From Bettongia penicillata ogilbyi (Eukaryota; Chordata; Mammalia; Diprotodontia; Potoroidae): DNA of 64,000 nucleotides. Below the pieces are notes generated by a model. The model was not told where the DNA came from, searched no databases, and saw nothing but the letters and a program-made list of their open reading frames with translations. The stretch covers positions 1,616,501-1,680,500 of the forward strand of contig JAJHZJ010000751.1 of the NCBI GenBank assembly GCA_023548195.1, in the 5' to 3' direction. Each line of letters begins with the position of its first letter. Positions within the stretch are counted from its first letter, which is position 1. Below, in pieces: positions 20,301 through 30,955 of this stretch. The position numbers and the translations under genes are program-made.

Positions 20301-21815
20301 GCTATAAACATATGTAAACAAAAAATATGTATGTTTCTATTATTTACACATATATCATTTGGAGCTCATATTTTTTAAAACCTCCAGTGAGTAAAACTTT
20401 TATTACCACTGGTTAAAAATGTCATGTCCCAGGAATCTGGCAAGCATTCAGAACCATTTAATCTTTCATCAAGGTTTAATCAGAAGAGTTTTATGTCTCT
20501 TTTGTGCATTGTCATATGCCCACCACAATTTGTCTCCCCTGTACTGGACTGACAGATCGAGAGAATGAGCAAGGGGCCGGAACATTGGAGCATAATCGCA
20601 ATGTCAGCACTGTTAACTGTATTTATGAGAAGCGAGTTAACACTATGACAGTAATAATTTCATCAGATTACACATGTTTGCCTGACAAACAAGCAAACCA
20701 TTCTTTCCAAATTGTCTGTGACCAGAGCAGCTTGGAGCTGGAGAGCAGCCACGAGATTCCAGTTTTAAAAGAAAAGTCACATCGTGCAAAAACTCTCGAT
20801 GGTATCTATTGTTACGTTTGGGGGAAGGGGAGGAAGAAATAGATCTTTCGCTATTTGCATCCAGCCAGACGGATAAATTCTACTCTCCTGTCAATAAGCA
20901 AAGACACATAATGGTTAGGAACGTACAATAAAGAAGGAAGGGCTGGGAAGTGTAATAATTCCGTCTCGCTACACTGTAGTGCAAAGAATAAAAAAATAGA
21001 AAGGCTTCAGGCAGAGACTCCGTTTGGCTTGACTATTGGAAAACGCTTTCTTCTCACCTGCTGGGGTGCCCGTGATTTGTGACTGGGTTACCAAATGCAT
21101 TGGATAATAAAGACACTTTGTTACCTTCTAATTTTGGAGGAGCACACACATGCAGCTCATACAGCAATCTCCTAACTACATATTTCACTCCATAAGGGGA
21201 AACAATAAGAGAGAACATGACATGTATTAGAGAAGTAAATTATAACGTTGGACTCCTTGGTCCAATAAACCATCCTGGGCTGTCATGCTCTTCACTACTG
21301 AGGTGTTGTTTTATGCTACAGCTTAATCAGCTGGGTCTAGCCTGCTCCTGCGTTGTGTGTGCCAGAGCCCCAGGCCACATAAATGCCATGATTCACATGC
21401 ATGATCGCCAGTGCCTACTGGCGGACCCATGCAGTCTCCCACATAAGTTACTGGCCGACCAAGTGGATCCATCTTGCCCTTCAATTAGGAAAGGGAAAAG
21501 GCACCAAGACTGATTCGGAAAATCGTCACCCGAACACAGAGGCCACCTGTTTGTCTTATTTCCTCGGGCTGGCTCCCCCATTGCCAGTGTTTGTTTCTAA
21601 CAAAGGTGATGTTTTATCATCGGAGCCTTACGATTTATGTCCATGCTAGAGAGAGCAGGCAAAGAGGTATCTGCATTTATGAATATGACGTGATGCAGCA
21701 CTGAGGGAGAAAAGGAGGTAGAATATGAAGTAAGATGCAGACGCTACAAATTAAAGGGACACAATGGATTCAAATTATAGCACTTGGAAACAGACCCCAT
21801 ATGTATCCCTAGAGA
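20301..21815. other. Repeat-poor block, candidate conserved noncoding region
   Basis: About 1.5 kb with no recognised interspersed repeat and no convincing coding exon. Several CpGs survive (for example near 20576, 20597 and 20632), uncommon in AT-rich neutral mammalian DNA. Open frames here of 60-112 codons lack homology cues and are best treated as chance. Enhancer function is inferred. Confidence 0.4.
20675..20698. promoter_or_regulatory. Inverted FOX-like motif pair
   Basis: TGTTTGC (20675-20681) and GCAAAC (20693-20698) face each other, resembling paired forkhead sites. Confidence 0.25.
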
Positions 21816-21821
21816 TACGGC

Positions 21822-22085
21822 AATGGTATAACAGGTAAGGGAGCTAGACTTGGAGTCAGGAAGACCTGAGTTCAAATCGCACCTTAGAAACTTACTAAGT
21901 ATAACCCTGGGCAAATCCCTTAACCTTTTTCAGCTTCACTTTCCTCATCTGCAAAATGGAGATAATAACCCTACTTTACCTTGTGGGGTTGTTGTGAGCA
22001 TCGAATGAAATGCCATATGTAAAGTGCTTTGTAAGCATTAGAAAATTGTTACTGCTAGCTGTTGCTATTATTTATAGTATGTGCA
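21822..22085 (+). mobile_element. Near-full-length MIR
   Basis: All MIR segments in order: 'ggcaatggtataacaggtaa', 'agacctgagttcaaatcgca', 'ctttcctcatctgcaaaatg', 'gataataaccctactttacc', 'ttgttgtgagcatcgaatga' and 'gtaaagtgctttgtaagcat'. Confidence 0.85.
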
Positions 22086-22124
22086 GAAGTAGTTACACAA
22101 ACTACTCCTCATAATACATTTTCG

Positions 22125-22245
22125 AGAGAGTGTAGGCTAGTGAATAAATTCCTGACCTTGTAGTCAGGAAAAGCTAGATCCAAATCTCAGCCCAGATATT
22201 CCCTGTATTTATTGTATGATCCTAGATAAGTCCTCCTAACCCCAC
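22125..22245 (+). mobile_element. MIR-like SINE 5' half
   Basis: 'ttgtagtcaggaaaagctag', 'atccaaatctcag', 'tgtatgatcctagataagtc'. Confidence 0.6.
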
Positions 22246-22254
22246 CCCCTTCTT

Positions 22255-22975
22255 GATTTACTTTTCTACCTTTAAATGTTTTTTTCAATTACATGTAAAA
22301 ATGTTTAACATTTTTTAAAAAAAACGTTTTGAGTTCCAGATCTTTCCCTCCCTCATTCTCCTCCCCACTCACTGAGAAGGCAATAGGTTTTATATACACA
22401 GTTGCGCAAAACATATTTCCCATTAGTCATGTTGTGAAAGAAAACACAGACCAGAAAATTAAAGAAAATAAAGAAAACAAGAAAAATTAAGTTAAAAAAG
22501 TATACTTTGATCGGCATTCAGACTACATCAACTTTCTCTGGTGATGGATAGCATTTTTCATCAAGAGTCCTTTGGAATTGTCTTAGATCATTGTATTGCT
22601 TAGAATAGCTAAGTCATTCACAATTGTTCATCATACAGTATTGTTACTGTGTACAAGGTTCTCCTGGTTCTGCTCTCTTCACTTTGCATCAATTCATATA
22701 AGTCTTTCCAGGTTTTTCTGAAACCATTTTGCTTGTCATTTCTTATACACCAGAGTATTCCATCACAATTGTATACCACAATTTGTTCATCCATTTCCCA
22801 ATTGATAGGCATTCCCCCAATTTCCAATTCTTTCCCACCAGAAAAAAAAGAGCTGCTATATTTTTGTACATATAGATCTTTTTCTTTAAAAAAAAAAAAT
22901 CTCTTTGGCACCCAGACCTAGCGGTAATATTGCTGAGTCAAAGGGTATACACAGTTTTATTGCCCTTTGGGTAAA
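22255..22975 (-). mobile_element. L1 3' end (ORF2 C-terminus and 3' UTR)
   Basis: On the minus strand it codes an L1 ORF2 C-terminal segment (INWEMDEQIVVYNCDGILWC, then FRKTWKDLYELMQSE). The 3' UTR then gives 'aagacaattccaaaggactc' and 'gagagaa..gatgtagtctga' types of landmark, and the element ends A-rich near 22260. It is a typical 5'-truncated insertion, with no catalytic domain left. Confidence 0.8.
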
Positions 22976-23363
22976 TAAAACCCCAACTTGCCCTCTCCCA
23001 CCACTACCCCATATTCAACCCGTAGTCAAGGCCTGTCGATGTTACCTTCATAACATCTCTCATATGCATCACCTTGTCTCTTCTGACACTGCGACCACCC
23101 TGGTGGAAGTCCTCATCACCTCATGCCTAGACTTTTGCAACAACCTGCTTGTCGGTCTGCCTGCCTCAAGTCTCTCCCTACTCCAGTTTGTCCTTCACTC
23201 AGTTGTCATAGTTACCATCCTGAAGCATAAGTTTAATCATATCACTTTCTCTTCTCCCCCACCCACCCACACCCACCCCTGCCATTCAATAAACTACCCT
23301 GGCTCCCTATTACCTCTAGGATCAAATATAAAATCCTCTGATGTACAAATCCCTTTTAACCTG

Positions 23364-23403
<40 letters not shown>

Positions 23404-23830
23404 ATCTTTCCAGTCTTCTTATTTCTTAAATTATCTCTTTCACTTCCTCTTATCCTGTGACATTGACCTCCTGCTCTTCCTCAAGTAAGACAATCCATAT
23501 CCCAAATCTTGCATTTTCTCTGACTATTCCAGTGCCTGGAGTGCTCTTCCCCCCATGTCTGTCTCTTGGCTTCCTTAGCTTACTTCAACAAAATCGTTCC
23601 TTCTACAGGAAGCCTTTTCCTATCCCACTAACTAGTGCCTTCCATCTATTGATAATTTCCAATTTATCCTATCTATCACTTGTTTGTACGTAATTGTTTA
23701 TATGTTGTCTCTCTTGTTAGACTGTGAACTCCTTGAGAGAAGGGACTACCTTTTACTTTTCTTTTTATCTCTAGGGCTTAGCACAGGACGTGGCACATAG
23801 TAGGTGTTTAATAAATATTTACTGACTGGC
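22976..23830 (+). pseudogene. L2 LINE, ORF2 C-terminus through 3' terminus
   Basis: The longest sense L2 of the window. The degraded ORF reads CLDFCNNLLVGLPASSLSLL, the conserved segment after the L2/CR1 RT domain. Next come 'ctggctccctattacctcta', 'gtgacattgacctcctgctc', 'ggagtgctcttccccccatg', 'ctacaggaagccttttccta' and the 3' terminus 'cacatagtaggtgtttaata'. A CA microsatellite and a C-rich run interrupt it. It is not functional. Confidence 0.85.
23366..23398. repeat. (CA)n microsatellite
   Basis: About 16 CA units inside the L2. Confidence 0.9.
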
Positions 23831-23869
23831 TAACGGACATATGCTTTCTGAATGAAATCTTCCTCAGTC

Positions 23870-23985
23870 TATATATTAGGAATTCCAATAGTTCCTAAAT
23901 CATAGGTTGTTAGGAGGGTTGAATGAGATAATGTGTGTAAAGCACTTGTAACCTTTGAAGCTCTATGTAAATGACAACCATTTAG
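23870..23985 (+). mobile_element. MIR 3' half
   Basis: 'ggttgttaggagggttgaat', 'gagataatgtgtgtaaagca', 'agctctatgtaaatg'. Confidence 0.6.
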
Positions 23986-24059
23986 GGGGAGGGGCAGATA
24001 AAGCTGTGATATTATCACTTCTGGGAGCATCCAATGTCAAAGTTCCCTCGATGATGGTG

Positions 24060-24265
24060 ATGATAGTAACTCACATTTATATAGCCCTCTACATTTAGCA
24101 AAGCTCTTTTCATATCTTATACTGTTCAGTCCCCACAAAGGTCCTTGTGAAGCAAATGCTGTTATTTTGCCCATTTTACAGATGAGGATACCAAGACACA
24201 CAAAGCCTTCCCCAGGGTCCCAAAACTAATAAGTGTATGTGTTAGAGGCTGGAATTTATTCTATA
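24060..24265 (-). mobile_element. MIR
   Basis: 'tcacatttatatagccctct', 'ttgcccattttacagatgag', 'gaggctggaattt' on the plus strand. Confidence 0.75.
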
Positions 24266-24809
24266 GCATCAGTTCTAGTATTCTGGTGACACAGCCAGCC
24301 TCATCTGAAGTCTGTTGTCTTTATTCCATTATCCATTTATCAGTAAGGATTATTAATACAATAAAAACAACCAATAAATGGTGTATAAATAAAATGACAG
24401 CATATTTCTATTTTTCAACACTATTACAAGTCTGGGAAAATGCCATTCGAGAACAAATAATAGGGCCAAGAATCAGAATGAAAATAATACTCCTTTGGCC
24501 TGGAAAATGTCTTGAGTATGAATCGTCTTTGGGTCACTCAGCTTAGATGTCATAGCTCCAGACTTTTACACTAAATGCCAAAAAAAAAAGAGAGAAAGAT
24601 TTATAAAACATGAAAGTCAGAGAAGTTTTAGTTAAAGAAAATTACTATCTTAGCCAAAAAGGAGGCTGGGGGAGAGGGAAAGAGACCATTTCAATCCTCA
24701 AGACAAAAAAATGTCTACATAAAAGAAACAGAAATGAGATGAACCCAAAAACTTCATCTAGGGGAAAAGTAGCAAAATAATGAGACACTTCAGTGTCAGT
24801 CTGTAAATG
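24266..24809. other. Unclassified intergenic sequence
   Basis: A-rich in places. No gene or repeat recognised. Confidence 0.4.
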
Positions 24810-24975
24810 GTAAACAAGTTTTTATTAAGTGCCTACTGTATACCAGGTTCTGTGCTAAGTTCTAGAAATACAAAGAAAGGGAAAAATCACCCCTGTCCTC
24901 AGGGAAAAGGCTAATGAGGGAGACAACATGTAAAATAAATAAGTCTAAGAAATACAAAGGTTAGATGCAGGTAAC
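24810..24975 (-). mobile_element. L2 3' end
   Basis: 'ttttattaagtgcctactgt', 'accaggttctgtgctaagtt', 'ctgtcctcagggaaaaggct'. Confidence 0.8.
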
Positions 24976-25475
24976 CTTATATGGAAGATGTTTTAGTAGG
25001 GCCAAAAGAGGGATTCTATCCATCAGATCCTGACTAGAAATGTCAATTGCTTCTCAATGCAGTCATGCAGACTTTAAAGGCTCTATGACAAGGCTTGCTG
25101 CCACCTTCATTGGGGGCAGGGTATATTCATGCCCCTAACTGCAGTTAAAATTCAGAAGCACCAACATGTATGAGGCTGGAAGAATATACTGGCAGGTAAT
25201 ACCAGGGATGGTCTTTATATTTAAAATCTACTTCCCAACACAGTTGCATGTAGATAGCAATGGAAAAATCTTGGGGATAAACAGCAGAGAGGGAAGAATG
25301 GAGAGTGGTGGAAAGAAACCCCCTCCTCCGTTATCATGGGGCTTTTTTCAGAGAAAATGAGACGCATAATTATAAAGACCAAGTTAACATCTTTCTGCAG
25401 TTTAGGTTGCCAGAATTCGCATAATTAAATACTCCTTAATATGCCCTAATATTAATTATTTTTAACAGTGAAACT
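24976..25475. other. Unclassified intergenic sequence
   Basis: Nothing recognised. Confidence 0.4.
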
Positions 25476-25725
25476 TTGGAGCTGCTAAGTGGCATGGTGC
25501 ATAGAATCATAAAGATTCCTCTTTGTGAGTTCAAATCCAACCTAAGAAACACTCACTAATTGTCTGACCCTGAACAAGTCACTTAAACTTGTTTGCCATA
25601 GTTCCTCATCAGTAAAATGAGCTGGAGAAGGAAATGGCAAACCACTCCAGTATACTTGCCAAAAAATCCCAAATGGGATCACAAAAAGTCAGTCACAACC
25701 AAAAAACTACTCAACAGCAACAACT
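25476..25725 (+). mobile_element. tRNA-RTE SINE (MAR1-like)
   Basis: 'gctgctaagtggcatggtgc' head and a long RTE-like tail: 'gctggagaaggaaatggcaa', 'accactccagtatacttgcc', 'gggatcacaaaaagtcagtc'. Confidence 0.85.
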
Positions 25726-25729
25726 TTCT

Positions 25730-25890
25730 TTAGGATCTGGATTCAAATCGTACCTCAGATGCTTATGACCTGAGTGGGTGTACTGGTCTCAGTTCATGTC
25801 CCTGGCCTCAGTTTGCTCACTTGTAAAATGAAGGGTTGAGCTAGCTGGGTCTTTGAGGAGCCTTTTCCTTAGATCTATGATCTTCAAGTT
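25730..25890 (+). mobile_element. MIR fragment
   Basis: 'gatctggattcaaatcgtac', 'gcctcagtttgctcacttgt', 'cttagatctatgatc'. Confidence 0.65.
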
Positions 25891-26195
25891 TGTAAAGTGC
25901 TTTACATGTATTTTCACATTTAATCCCCACATTTAAAGCCCACATTTATACAGTTCTTTAAGATTTAACGATAACTGACCTTTATAAAGGGCTTTATGGT
26001 TTGCCAAACTGCTCACCTACATTTTTCTCAAGTGAGTCTCACAACCCTGGGAGGTATAGATCCTACAGGAATTATAATCCCCATTTTACAAATGAGGACA
26101 CAGGTGCACAGAGCCATGAAGGGATTTTCCCATTATCACTGAACTAGCGCGTTGGAGATGAGATTTAAAACAGGGCCAGCACTACATCTATGAAA
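25891..26195 (-). mobile_element. MIR
   Basis: 'gggctttatggtttgccaaa', 'tctcacaaccctgggaggta', 'ccccattttacaaatgagga'. Confidence 0.7.
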
Positions 26196-26375
26196 ACACT
26201 CTATTTATTGCCTCTTTCCCCACAACAACACTGTGAAGAAAATGGTACAAGTATTGTTGTATCCATTGTACAGGTAGGGAAACTGAGGTGCAGAGAATTT
26301 AAGGAGTTTTGACCATGTTAAATAAACTAGACAAGGAAAGAGCCAGGCTTCTAACTCAAGTCCTTCCCAATTTTA
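26196..26375 (-). mobile_element. MIR fragment
   Basis: 'cattgtacaggtagggaaac' then 'tgaggtgcagagaattta', then 'ggcttctaactcaagtcctt'. Confidence 0.6.
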
Positions 26376-26389
26376 TTTCTATGCTATTT

Positions 26390-26600
26390 CCTAAAGAGAT
26401 GCTTTTCATTGGACACCTATTATTTACTTGTTTGTATATTATATCCATATTTTCCTTTGTTTACATTTCCTTTTCCCCAAATAGACTATAACCCCTTTGT
26501 ATATAAGCCACAGCAACTGTGGGTTATACTTTTCTTTCTCTCCCAGTGTCAACAAAATATTTTGTACATAGTAGGAACTTAATTGTTTCATTGATTGACA
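26390..26600 (+). mobile_element. L2 3' end
   Basis: 'ttacttgtttgtatattata', 'caaatagactataacccctt', 'tttgtacatagtaggaactt'. Confidence 0.65.
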
Positions 26601-26617
26601 AATAAAAAAGATAAACA

Positions 26618-26926
26618 CAGTTAACCTCCCACATGATGAGGGTTAGGGGCACAGTGCCCCTGAGATCTGGAAAATCCCTATAAAATTTTTTTTGGCCCTC
26701 TCTTCATACCAGAGAAATCTGAATTATTATAGTACTAAAAGATAAAATATGTTGATATTATACAATGTTATACATATACTTTATGTATTTCTGAGTTTCT
26801 AAACTTTTTCTGTGTCATCTGCAGCATTCACAAAACTCCCCCCAAATTCCCATTCGATTTCTTATGCCGACCTGCAATATGTCAAAATCACAATGGGGAA
26901 GGTAGCAATATAGAAGGGGTAACCTG
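26618..26926. mobile_element. Tigger/pogo-like MITE, copy A
   Basis: A 309-base element with imperfect terminal inverted repeats. It begins CAGTTAACCTCCCACAT and its reverse end reads CAGGTTACCCCTTCTAT. The CAG start is typical of Tigger/pogo DNA transposons. It has no coding capacity. Internal blocks match copy B at 32130-32457 ('aaattttttttggccctctc', 'ctgagtttctaaactttttc', 'atttcttatgccgacctgca'). Confidence 0.65.
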
Positions 26927-27099
26927 TTCTTCTTACAGGATAGGGGTGCACAGGAAGCAGGGGAATGAGCACAAGATCCCTTTCTATCTTACAACTGTAT
27001 TTATTTTTCTTGAAAGGAGGGAAACCCTAGAAAGGCTGGAGGAAAATAGAAATATTGTTTGATCACATTACTGCTGTTACACCTCATGGACTGCGTCTT

Positions 27100-27340
27100 T
27101 CAATGAATCAGTCAATCAAAAGCGTTTTTTTAGGTCTGCCCTTTGCCAGGCATTACGTCCTGAATAGAAGGGATACACAGAGAGGTAGGAAACAGTCCTT
27201 GACCTCAAGGGGCTTCCACGCTAATAGAGGAGATGACATGTAAATAACTGTGTATGTGTAAGATATGTTTAGAGTAGATGGGAGGTAGTATTGGAGGTGA
27301 AAGCCTTAGTAGTTGGGAAAACGCTCTTACAGCAAGGGGA
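27100..27340 (-). mobile_element. L2 3' end
   Basis: 'gccctttgccaggcattacg', 'ccttgacctcaaggggcttc', 'gacatgtaaataactgtg', then a weaker internal stretch. Confidence 0.7.
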
Positions 27341-27674
27341 TTACTACATGCCGTGGTTTCAGGTTTTCTGTATGGCCAAGGGCCGCACAGTTGCTTCCCG
27401 GAGTACTCTGGGCTCAGGACAAGCACATCCTGCTCCAGCATCTCTGCAATGTGTTTGCACTAGGCCTTTCAGTCAGCTGTTGGGAATGTTGAGAGCACAG
27501 CACAAGCTATTTCTGCCCTGTGGCAGCTGTAACTTGAAATTCCTCTATGGGAATTACGTCCTTTTCAATGTTTTTTTTATTGGGGTTCTACCATTCTGGC
27601 CCAGATGACATCCATTCCCATATTCAGGAAATAATATGAATTAGCAGGGTAAAATTAGCAATGAATGAAGTCGC
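27341..27674. other. Unclassified sequence
   Basis: Several short open frames overlap here on both strands, but none carries a motif I recognise. Confidence 0.4.
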
Positions 27675-27915
27675 CAGCAAGTAAATTGAACATTTTCCAT
27701 GCCCCAGATGATGTGCTGGGTGCTAAAGAAAAAGACAAAACAGAAACAATCCTTGACTGCAAAAAGCTGATATTCAATTGAAAGAAATAATATATACACA
27801 GATGAGTCTTTATATAATGGATAGAATAATTACAGGGTAAGGACTGGAAAGCACTATTATCTGGGGAACCAGGAAAGGCCTCATGAAAACTGGAAGTAGA
27901 AAAGCTTATGTAGGG
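27675..27915 (-). mobile_element. L2 3' end
   Basis: 'gatgatgtgctgggtgctaa', 'aatccttgactgcaaaaagc', 'accaggaaaggcctcatg'. Confidence 0.7.
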
Positions 27916-28077
27916 CTTTGGATGGCTCTGTACCTCAGTTTCTCTTGTCTGTAAATTTGGGACACTGATATTTTATCATCATCTAAAACTGATTGTAGCA
28001 AAGACAGCTACATTTAACTACATAATTATGTACCATATTATGTAAGTATAGCTATTTAATACTGGACATTGTCCTTA

Positions 28078-28318
28078 GAGGCAGCTGTGGCTCAGTGAAC
28101 AGAGTGCTGGACCTGGAGTTCAAATCTGACCTCAGAGAGATTAGTTGTGTGATCCCAAGCAATCGCTGATTGCCTCAGTTTCCTTGACTGTAAAATGACT
28201 ATAGCATCACCTAGCTCTCAGGCTTGCTCTGAGAATCAAATGAGAAAATAGTTATAAAAGCTCTTAGCACAACGTCTGGTGCATAGTGGGCTCTATATAA
28301 ATGTTTATTCCCTCCCTA
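28078..28318 (+). mobile_element. Full-length MIR/CORE-SINE
   Basis: 'aggcagctgtggctcagtga' head, 'gcctcagtttccttgactgt', 'gctctgagaatcaaatgaga', and an L2-like end 'gtctggtgcatagtgggctc'. Confidence 0.8.
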
Positions 28319-28374
28319 CTAAGTAGGAGCTTACATTTTGAGATGTTTGCATCGGTGAAATCACACCACACCAA

Positions 28375-28540
28375 CTCAGAGAGAAGGGACTTCAGAAGTC
28401 ACACAGTCCCCCCCAAACCTCCAACCTCCTCAATAAGTGGTCTTTGTTGAGAAATCTGAAGGGGAGTCTTCTCCTTCCTGAAGCAGCTTGCTCCATCGGC
28501 TTTCAACAGCTCTAAACCTTAGACAGTTTTTTCCATACAT
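28375..28540 (-). mobile_element. L3/CR1-like LINE 3' region
   Basis: Plus strand reads 'gaagggacttcagaagtcac', 'cctcctcaataagtggtctt', 'cctgaagcagcttgctccat', 'caacagctctaaaccttaga'. This is the antisense order of the element type at 47640-48020. Confidence 0.6.
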
Positions 28541-28544
28541 CACT

Positions 28545-28705
28545 TGGGGTCAGAGGATCCTGGCTTAGCTATTTCTTACTTTGTGTGACCTTGAGTAAGT
28601 CACTAGATTTCTATAGGCATTGGGGAATCGATGGGGGCTAAGAAGATGGCCTACATGATCTCTGAGATCCCTTCCCTCTCCAAATCTATGATCCCACGAT
28701 GCTAA
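28545..28705 (+). mobile_element. MIR-type SINE
   Basis: 'ggtcagaggatcctggctta', 'gaccttgagtaagtcactag', 'ctgagatcccttccctctcc' and 'ctatgatccc'. Confidence 0.7.
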
Positions 28706-30040
28706 GTTGCAAGGTTAGTACTAAGTGGTTCTAATAGCAGACTTGATTTCACCAGTGGGTATGGATAAGTTGCTCATCTTTTGGAAGCAAATTAACTCTT
28801 TGGAGCCCCTAGGGTATCCTTCATTTACTAATGCACTTACTAATTTGTTTACTGCCTTGCTTCTAATTAGCAGCACTCTCATGGTGACTGTGGGCTTTGG
28901 AAGTTTGCAAGCGTCAGGATGGATCTGGAGCCCTTATTTCACATTGCACAGCGACCATTTATTCCTCTCCTTAGGTGGAAGGTAGCACATAAGAGTGCCT
29001 GGGCCTGTATCATTTGTCACATACATTTGTCACATACAGAAAGGGATCCATCACCTTGGCAGCTCTGTTGTCAGTGGGACAGTGACGGGGAATTGACGTG
29101 TCACCTGCCTTGTTTCTTGCCCTTCTGAAAATATAACGAGGGACTCTTTTCTTTGTCGTTGTTGTTGGATTTGGAATCAAGTGACACCCCCTCAAAATAT
29201 AAAAAAGACTTTAAGAATGATGTAGAGGCCGAGACAGCTTAGAGACACATCAAATTCTTCTCCCTACTGGTACAGAGCTCTCCTCCCCCAGGAGGACTTC
29301 TATGGCTGTCGTCTAGTAAACTAAGTCTTCCAATGAGGGTCATCTCCATTTCAGCAGGTACATTGGAAGTAGGCTTACCTCATTTATTTCCCAGCTTTCC
29401 CACTGACATAACCTTTAGAAGGTGAAAGTTTACATTAAAAAATTATTTTGGAAGTAGATTTAGGTGTTATAAATCGCTAATCTCAAAAAACTCCCAACTC
29501 ACATGCCTGGTTTCTTTGGCCCAGAAGGGCAGCGAGCACCTCTTGTATTTGAAACAAGAAACTTTGGCTCCAGAACTAATGTTCTACCCCCTCTGGATTT
29601 TTGTGATATCATCCAGGGCCAAGCTTCTTTTCTTATCCTGCCTTACATTTTAATTAAAGTCATTTTTGCCTACTCCTTTCTTTTACCCCCAATCTCCCTC
29701 TTTGCTCAGACATCCAAGCCCTCTTTCAGAATGATTAAAAACTCGAATTAACGGCATTGCGGCTGCCTAAATGAATCAGAGATCAGTGCGCAAAGACCCC
29801 TCAAACCACCAAGCCTCCTACTAATTCCATCACCCACAGAAACTGCATCTCTCCTTTGGGGCCCCGGCTGCCTTTGTTTCTACCTTCAAAGCACAATACA
29901 GTTCTCGCTCCACTCAAGGTGTATTGTCTTCCTTTCATGGGAAATCACTTAGAAGAAAAATATGTGATGTGGCAAAAAGACAACACCTCTGATGGAATGA
30001 AACTCCCAAAGTGTTTCCCAATAAATTCCTTTCACTAGGC
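28706..30040. other. Repeat-poor block, candidate conserved noncoding region
   Basis: About 1.3 kb with no recognised repeat and no supported exon. CpGs persist (near 29090-29100, 29145, 29752, 29790). Its continuation lies beyond the hAT-like insertion at 30041-30238. Confidence 0.35.
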
Positions 30041-30238
30041 CAGGGGCTCTTAAACTGGGAAAAATAACTTGTTTGTTTTGTTTTTCCTTAGGATTCGAAT
30101 AGATTTATTTCAATAGAATTGCTTCCCTTTTAATTCTGTATATTTTGTTTTACGCGTTTAAAAATGTTTTTCCAAAAGGGGTTCATACGTTTCACCAAAT
30201 AGTCAAAGGGGTCCATGACACCAAAAGAGTTAAGGCTA
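30041..30238 (+). mobile_element. hAT-like nonautonomous DNA transposon, copy A
   Basis: Begins CAGGGGCTCTTAAACTGG and ends in a decayed inverted counterpart '..agttaaggct', after 'aaaggggtccatgacaccaa'. Charlie-type hAT MITEs share a CAGGGGTTCTTAA start and a GTCCATGA subterminal motif. The orientation given is arbitrary. Confidence 0.55.
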
Positions 30239-30612
30239 CTTTACAATCACACAGGCCTTGTGCCCTATTCAGGCAACTACTTTGTAACTGATTTGGATCA
30301 TAAAGCATTTTAACCTTTATATGAATTTACCATAATCACCTTACTTGTGTTGAAGGGGACACTATATTATTAGGGTCCTAAAAGGCAGCACTGTAATGTT
30401 TAAAAAAAAAAAACTGCTTTTTTTTTAAGGAGAAAAAGAAAAGAGATCTCTGTCCACAGAGCTTGAAAGACCTGTTTAAATAACAAAAGCCCATTTTCCA
30501 TGTTTTATGTAAACTCAGTGGATTAACAACTGGCACCGAGCTGAAATGACACCCTGATTGTCTGTGCCAGGCTGGCTGCTCCACTGAATTGTTTGCACCA
30601 GCCATCCCCTGT

Positions 30613-30619
30613 ATGCAAA
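30613..30619 (+). promoter_or_regulatory. POU/octamer-like motif
   Basis: ATGCAAA, preceded by an inverted TTTGCA at 30592-30597. Suggestive only. Confidence 0.2.
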
Positions 30620-30947
30620 CAGGAGGGGCCAATTCACGCAGTCAGCAGGCTCCAATGGCATGTGGGGATATGTGGGGATTTAGCAGTGTACAGGCACAGG
30701 GCAGCCTTTGTAATCCTTGCAAGACTCTTCTCCCTAAGAGAACGAATTCTGGGGTGACAGGCATAGGGTCCAAATCACTCTAGGATAGAAAGTTGCTGAA
30801 GCTGGTTTACTTTCTCTCCCTCCTTAACATATCCCTATTGGCAAGAAAAGAAAAAAAAATACATTTTTTTAAAAGTAATGTAAATGACGGCCGATAACCA
30901 GGCTGGGTCCTACCCCCTGATTAAAGTGTCACGATGCCTCTTTAGAA

Positions 30948-30955
30948 ATCAAAGG
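30948..30955 (+). promoter_or_regulatory. TCF/LEF-like motif
   Basis: ATCAAAGG matches the TCF/LEF HMG-box core. A single short match. Confidence 0.2.

Noticed and set aside
22905..23429. 174-codon open frame
   Set aside because: L2 ORF2 remnant (LDFCNNLLVGLPASS-type block), ending in a CA microsatellite translated as His-Thr repeats.
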